Assembly (NCBI GenBank): GCA_963826505.1
Contig: CAWGXG010000006.1
Location: forward strand, 248,001 to 312,000
Reading direction: 5' to 3'
Length of the DNA stretch: 64,000 nucleotides
Source: CAWGXG01 sp963826505
GTDB taxonomy: Bacteria > Chloroflexota > Anaerolineae > Aggregatilineales > Aggregatilineaceae
A model generated the notes under the pieces. That model was not told the origin of the DNA, made no database searches, and saw only the letters and a list, made by a program, of their open reading frames with translations. The translations under genes and the position numbers were made by a program. How positions within the stretch are numbered: the first letter of the stretch is position 1; each line of letters opens with the position of its first letter. Below, piece after piece: positions 62,237 through 64,000 of the stretch.

Positions 62237-63491
62237 CTACAGGTGCCCGAGCGCCTGATCCAGATCGGCGACGATATCTTCGACATTCTCAAGACCAACC
62301 GACAGCCGGATCAGCCCATCATCGATCCCGGCGGCGGCGCGCTCCTCGGGCGTCAGATGTTCGTGGGTGATCGTGGCCGGATGCATGCAGATCGTGCGGC
62401 TGGTGCCGAACGTCACCGCGTGCGTGACCAGTTTGAAGCTGTCCATCACGGCTGCCGCGCCCGCGCATCCCGCCCGGCACGACGAACGATAGCAGTCCGC
62501 CGGACGCTGTCATCTGGCGCCTGGCGAGATCGTACTGAGGATGACTCGCCAGGCCAGGATAATTGACGTGCGTGACTTTGGGATGCGCTTCCAGAAATTC
62601 GGCGACCCGCTGCGCATTCTGGCTGTGACGATCCATACGCAGGGAGAGCGTCTCCAAGAATTGCAGCACCAGCCAGGCTTCGAGCGGCTGCATCACCGCG
62701 CCGACGAATTCCTGGGTGTTCCAGCGTATATCCTCGACCAACGCTTCCGGCCCGACGATGGCCCCGCCGATCACGCTGGCATTGCCGCACAGGAATTTCG
62801 TGATCGAAAGCAGGACGATGTCAGCGCCCATCAGGAGCGGCTGTTGCAGCGCGGCGGTAACGATCGTGTTATCGACCAGCAGCGGGACTCCGTGCGCGTG
62901 GGCTACGTCGGCCACCGCCGGAATGTCGGTGATGAACAGGCACGGGTTGCTGGGCGTTTCGATCCATACCAGCCGCGTTTTCTGATCAATCAGCGCGTCC
63001 CACGCTCTGGGGTCCGCCGGATCGCTCACGAAGCGGAATTCGACACCGGTCCGCTGCGGGAAGATCGACGCAGCCTGCTTGTAGCCCTCGCCGAAAATGT
63101 TGAGGCTGGTCACTACGTTGTCGCCGGGACGCGCCATCGTAAAAATCAGGCTGAACAGCGACTGCGACCCCGAGCTGCCGGTGACGGCTCCCTCGCCGCC
63201 TTCCAGCGCCGCCAGCCGCTCTTCCAACACGCTGACGGTCGGCGTTTTGCTGCGCCCGTAGATGTAATCGGGGAAGCGGTCGAACTGCTCGTAAGGGTAA
63301 GTCATCGACTGCGCGATCGGCGTCACGAACGACCGGAACTTCGCGGCATCTTTTAGCGGGTTGAAGCCGGTGTGCAGCGCGCGCGTATCAAAGCCCAGGT
63401 CGGCATCCGGGCTGGGGCCGGGCTGGTCATCCGGGTTGTAGTGCCACGCGTCGCGCATGAAAAACGGTTTTTGGTCGTGCACGGTTTTCAT
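62237..63491 (-). CDS. Cystathionine gamma-synthase/methionine gamma-lyase family PLP enzyme (frameshift near C-terminus)
   Basis: A transsulfuration-type PLP enzyme of about 415 residues. The sequence shows LGFDTRALHTGFNPL, YIYGRSKTPTVSVLEERLAALEGGEGAVTGSSGSQSL, IETPSNPCLFITDIPAVADVAHAHGVPLLVDNT and the PLP lysine in SITKFLCG. At about 62,451-62,470 the frame shifts: the conserved end, DSFKLVTHAVTFGTSRTICMHPATITHEHL ... GLIRLSVGLENVEDIVADLDQAL, is in the next frame and stops at 62237. The unshifted frame is Arg-rich and not conserved. It follows MttB copy 3 by 10 bp. It may make or break C-S bonds in methionine or homocysteine, which would link to methyl-group use. Confidence 0.87.
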
Positions 63492-63501
63492 CCTTTGGAG
63501 G

Positions 63502-64000
63502 TTAGTGGCTGCCGCCTGATTGGTTAATCCATGCCTGCTCGCGCTCGACGATGTGCTTGATGTCGCGCTGAATGTCGGCGGGCAAGACGGGGGGCTCGTG
63601 GTTCTCTAGCAGCTCGTCGATCCAGACGGCGGCACGCTGTTCCATGGTCGTGGCGCCGCGCTTTTCCCACTGCGAATAGACGCGCTTGTCCACCAGCTTG
63701 GAGTTATAAGCGCGCCGGAAATTCTTCAGCGTGTGCTCGTGCGCCAGGTAATCACCTTTGGGGCCAAGCTCCTCGACAATATCGAGCGCGAGGTCTTCGT
63801 CCGCGACGCTCACACCGGCTGTGGCGGCCCGCAAGAAGCCTAGATGCTCGTTGCACATCGCCAGCAGTTGGAACGAATACTGCAAGCCCGCGTCCATGAA
63901 GCCCATGTCGTGATTGATGTTCGCGCCCGACAGCAGCGCAAAGGTCAGGCTGAGGACGGCTTCCGCCCCGGTCTGGTGATCCAGCACTTTCGAGTTGGTC
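63502..64000 (-). CDS. MttB-family methyltransferase, copy 3, C-terminal fragment
   Basis: The 5' part lies beyond the window. The visible 165 residues are the C-terminal third of an MttB-superfamily protein: TNSKVLDHQTGAEAVLSLTFALLSGANINHDMGFMDAGLQYSFQLLAMCNEHLGF, then LDIVEELGPKGDYLAHEHTLKNFRRAYNSKL. This corresponds to the 'SGANLIHDVGYL' and 'LIDEVVTEQYLATPHT' regions of the other two copies. It is followed after 10 bp by the PLP-enzyme gene, so both are probably cotranscribed. Confidence 0.9.
   Translation of the reverse strand, partial: TNSKVLDHQTGAEAVLSLTFALLSGANINHDMGFMDAGLQYSFQLLAMCNEHLGFLRAATAGVSVADEDLALDIVEELGPKGDYLAHEHTLKNFRRAYNSKLVDKRVYSQWEKRGATTMEQRAAVWIDELLENHEPPVLPADIQRDIKHIVEREQAWINQSGGSH

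Overview
The window looks like a chromosomal segment of a GC-rich, probably Chloroflexota (Anaerolineae-like) bacterium. The assignment rests on gene content: a contractile-injection operon with DUF6519 and beta-helix proteins, several non-pyrrolysine MttB-type methyltransferases, a fused DppD-DppF ATPase, many ADP-ribosylglycohydrolases, and a sulfatase beside its radical-SAM maturase. It is an inference, since no rRNA or marker gene is present. I saw no tRNA, rRNA, CRISPR array, insertion sequence or integrase.

Layout. (1) 1-2.9 kb: the 3' end of a sulfatase, a convergent anaerobic sulfatase maturase with a SEC-C tail, and alanine racemase. (2) 3.0-27.7 kb, all on the minus strand: one long extracellular contractile injection system (eCIS) operon. 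In transcription order it encodes sheath, tube, a zinc-ribbon base-plate protein, a proline-rich linker protein, an Afp16-type terminator, an AAA+ ATPase, a small protein, a DUF4157 'eCIS core' protein, a tube-initiator pair (CIS tube and LysM), hub, spike, PAAR tip, gp25, two J-like baseplate proteins, a gpI-like baseplate protein with a beta-helix, a giant DUF6519/beta-helix protein and a coiled-coil/carboxypeptidase-regulatory-like protein. It ends at a strong intrinsic terminator. (3) 27.7-28.6 kb: a gene-free leader, then a GT39-like membrane protein. (4) 30.6-43.3 kb, minus strand: a LacI-family repressor with near-perfect palindromic operators, followed by a tightly packed set of genes. 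These are an ADP-ribosylglycohydrolase (ARH), a CUT1 sugar ABC transporter, three more ARH-fold proteins, a SucC-like ATP-grasp CoA ligase fused to a 2[4Fe-4S] ferredoxin domain, a SucD-like subunit and a citryl-CoA-lyase-like enzyme, closed by a terminator. I consider this the most novel-looking catabolic system here. (5) 43.3-49.8 kb: a cold-shock gene whose leader contains a terminator, then three exported hydrolases (a serine beta-lactamase-like enzyme, a gamma-glutamyltransferase and a TAP-like peptidase). (6) 50-64 kb: an aldehyde:ferredoxin oxidoreductase, three MttB-family methyltransferases, a complete Dpp-type ABC importer, a CBS-ACT protein and a cystathionine-gamma-synthase-like PLP enzyme. 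The content suggests uptake and demethylation of methylated amines or betaine-like compounds.

Nine genes carry single-nucleotide frameshifts, several of them in short homopolymers: the DUF6519 protein, one ARH, gamma-glutamyltransferase, AOR, all parts of the Dpp importer and the PLP enzyme. In each case the family-conserved sequence continues unbroken in the adjacent frame. The simplest reading is sequencing or assembly indels in intact genes, so these are annotated as genes with a frameshift rather than decayed pseudogenes.
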